A DNA stretch of 6,376 nt, taken from the NCBI GenBank assembly GCA_937899145.1, contig CALBPW010000122.1, forward strand, positions 1 through 6,376. Direction: 5' to 3'. The stretch is from an uncultured Bacteroidota bacterium. Lineage in GTDB: Bacteria > Bacteroidota > Bacteroidia > Bacteroidales > SZUA-534. Below are positions 6,192 to 6,376 of the stretch, in pieces (the stretch's first letter is position 1; the number at the start of each line of letters is the position of its first letter). The notes beneath the pieces were generated by a model. It was not told the DNA's origin and searched no databases. It was given only the letters and a program-made list of their open reading frames with translations. The position numbers were made by a program, and so were the translations under genes.

Positions 6192-6199
6192 TAAAAGTA
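6192..6199 (-). promoter_or_regulatory. Possible -7 promoter box for the lipoprotein gene
   Basis: The minus strand reads TACTTTTA, matching TAnnTTTG at all fixed positions but the last. It lies 41 bases before the lipoprotein ATG at 6148-6150 and just downstream of the preceding gene's terminator, which is where a promoter is needed. A T-run sits near the -33 position, but there is no clear TTTG, and the T-run is also the tail of the terminator. The leader between box and ATG is A/T-rich with no Shine-Dalgarno sequence. Confidence 0.35.
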
Positions 6200-6217
6200 G
6201 AAAGAATATTAAAAAAA

Positions 6218-6254
6218 GCGGAAGAATTATGGCAAACGCTCAAAATTCTTCCGC
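6218..6254 (-). terminator. Intrinsic terminator of the OmpA-like gene
   Basis: A perfect 11-bp inverted repeat (6218-6228, GCGGAAGAATT, with 6244-6254) encloses a 15-base loop. On the minus strand it is followed directly by seven T (6211-6217). It begins 42 bases after the stop codon of the OmpA-like gene. The U-tract on one side only makes it directional for minus-strand transcripts, separating the OmpA-like gene from the lipoprotein gene. Confidence 0.85.
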
Positions 6255-6296
6255 AAGATTGCTGCTATTTTGTTTTAGTAATTGTCAAATGTGATT

Positions 6297-6376
6297 TTAC
6301 TTCTTCACAAATTCAACCCTACGGTTCTTGGCGCGGCCTTCGTCTGTCGAGTTGTCGGCAAGCGGGTTAGTCTGTC
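6297..6376 (-). CDS. OmpA-family protein, last 25 residues (gene runs off the right edge)
   Basis: The frame reads QTNPLADNSTDEGRAKNRRV then EFVKK and stops at TAA (6297-6299). The pattern NP-ADN-T-EGRAKNRRVEF is the hallmark C-terminal end of the OmpA/MotB-type peptidoglycan-binding domain, in which Asn and Arg residues near NRRVE help contact the cell wall. The rest of the domain and whatever precedes it, such as a beta-barrel or TPR/PD40-type region, lie beyond the edge, so the protein subtype cannot be told. It would be anchored in, or associated with, the outer membrane and bind peptidoglycan from the periplasmic side. A strong terminator follows. The short fragment limits the detail but not the domain call. 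Confidence 0.9.
   Translation of the reverse strand, partial: QTNPLADNSTDEGRAKNRRVEFVKK

Overview
The window looks like chromosomal DNA from a member of the Bacteroidota, most likely Bacteroidales. Three things point there. Two genes carry an exact TACCTTTG, which fits the TAnnTTTG -7 element of the Bacteroidota primary sigma factor, just upstream of their start codons. No clear Shine-Dalgarno sequences are visible; the leaders are A/T-rich. The proteins themselves (an OmpA tail ending in NRRVEF, a Bacteroidota-style NdpA-family protein, a periplasmic-TPR/SpoIIE phosphatase and an acidic-tethered lipoprotein) are typical of that phylum.

All six genes lie on the minus strand, so transcription runs from high to low coordinates. 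In that order: (1) the last 25 codons of an OmpA-family protein (6297-6376), closed by a strong intrinsic terminator (6218-6254); (2) a 491-residue lipoprotein of unknown function (4675-6150), which has a diverged internal duplication and NTDST repeats and is closed by a long hairpin terminator (4611-4665); (3) a 742-residue membrane phosphatase with a TPR sensor and a SpoIIE/PP2C domain (2266-4494); (4) a 348-residue nucleoid-associated protein of the NdpA/YejK family (1134-2180); (5) a 99-residue protein of unknown function (715-1014); (6) the first 177 codons of threonyl-tRNA synthetase (1-531).

The terminators and promoters suggest mostly separate transcription units. The OmpA-like gene and the lipoprotein gene are split by a terminator, and so are the lipoprotein and phosphatase genes. 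The NdpA-family gene and thrS each have their own -7 box. The 99-residue gene has no recognisable promoter and may be read through from the NdpA-family gene, across a gap filled with 7-bp repeats. No gene-free stretch exceeds 183 bases. I see no mobile element, CRISPR array, tRNA or rRNA.

Functionally the window splits in two. The right half holds envelope and signalling genes: an OmpA-like protein, a probably surface-exposed lipoprotein and a receptor-like phosphatase. The left half holds nucleoid and translation housekeeping genes. The least explained item is the duplicated lipoprotein. Nothing here amounts to a demonstrably new multi-gene system.
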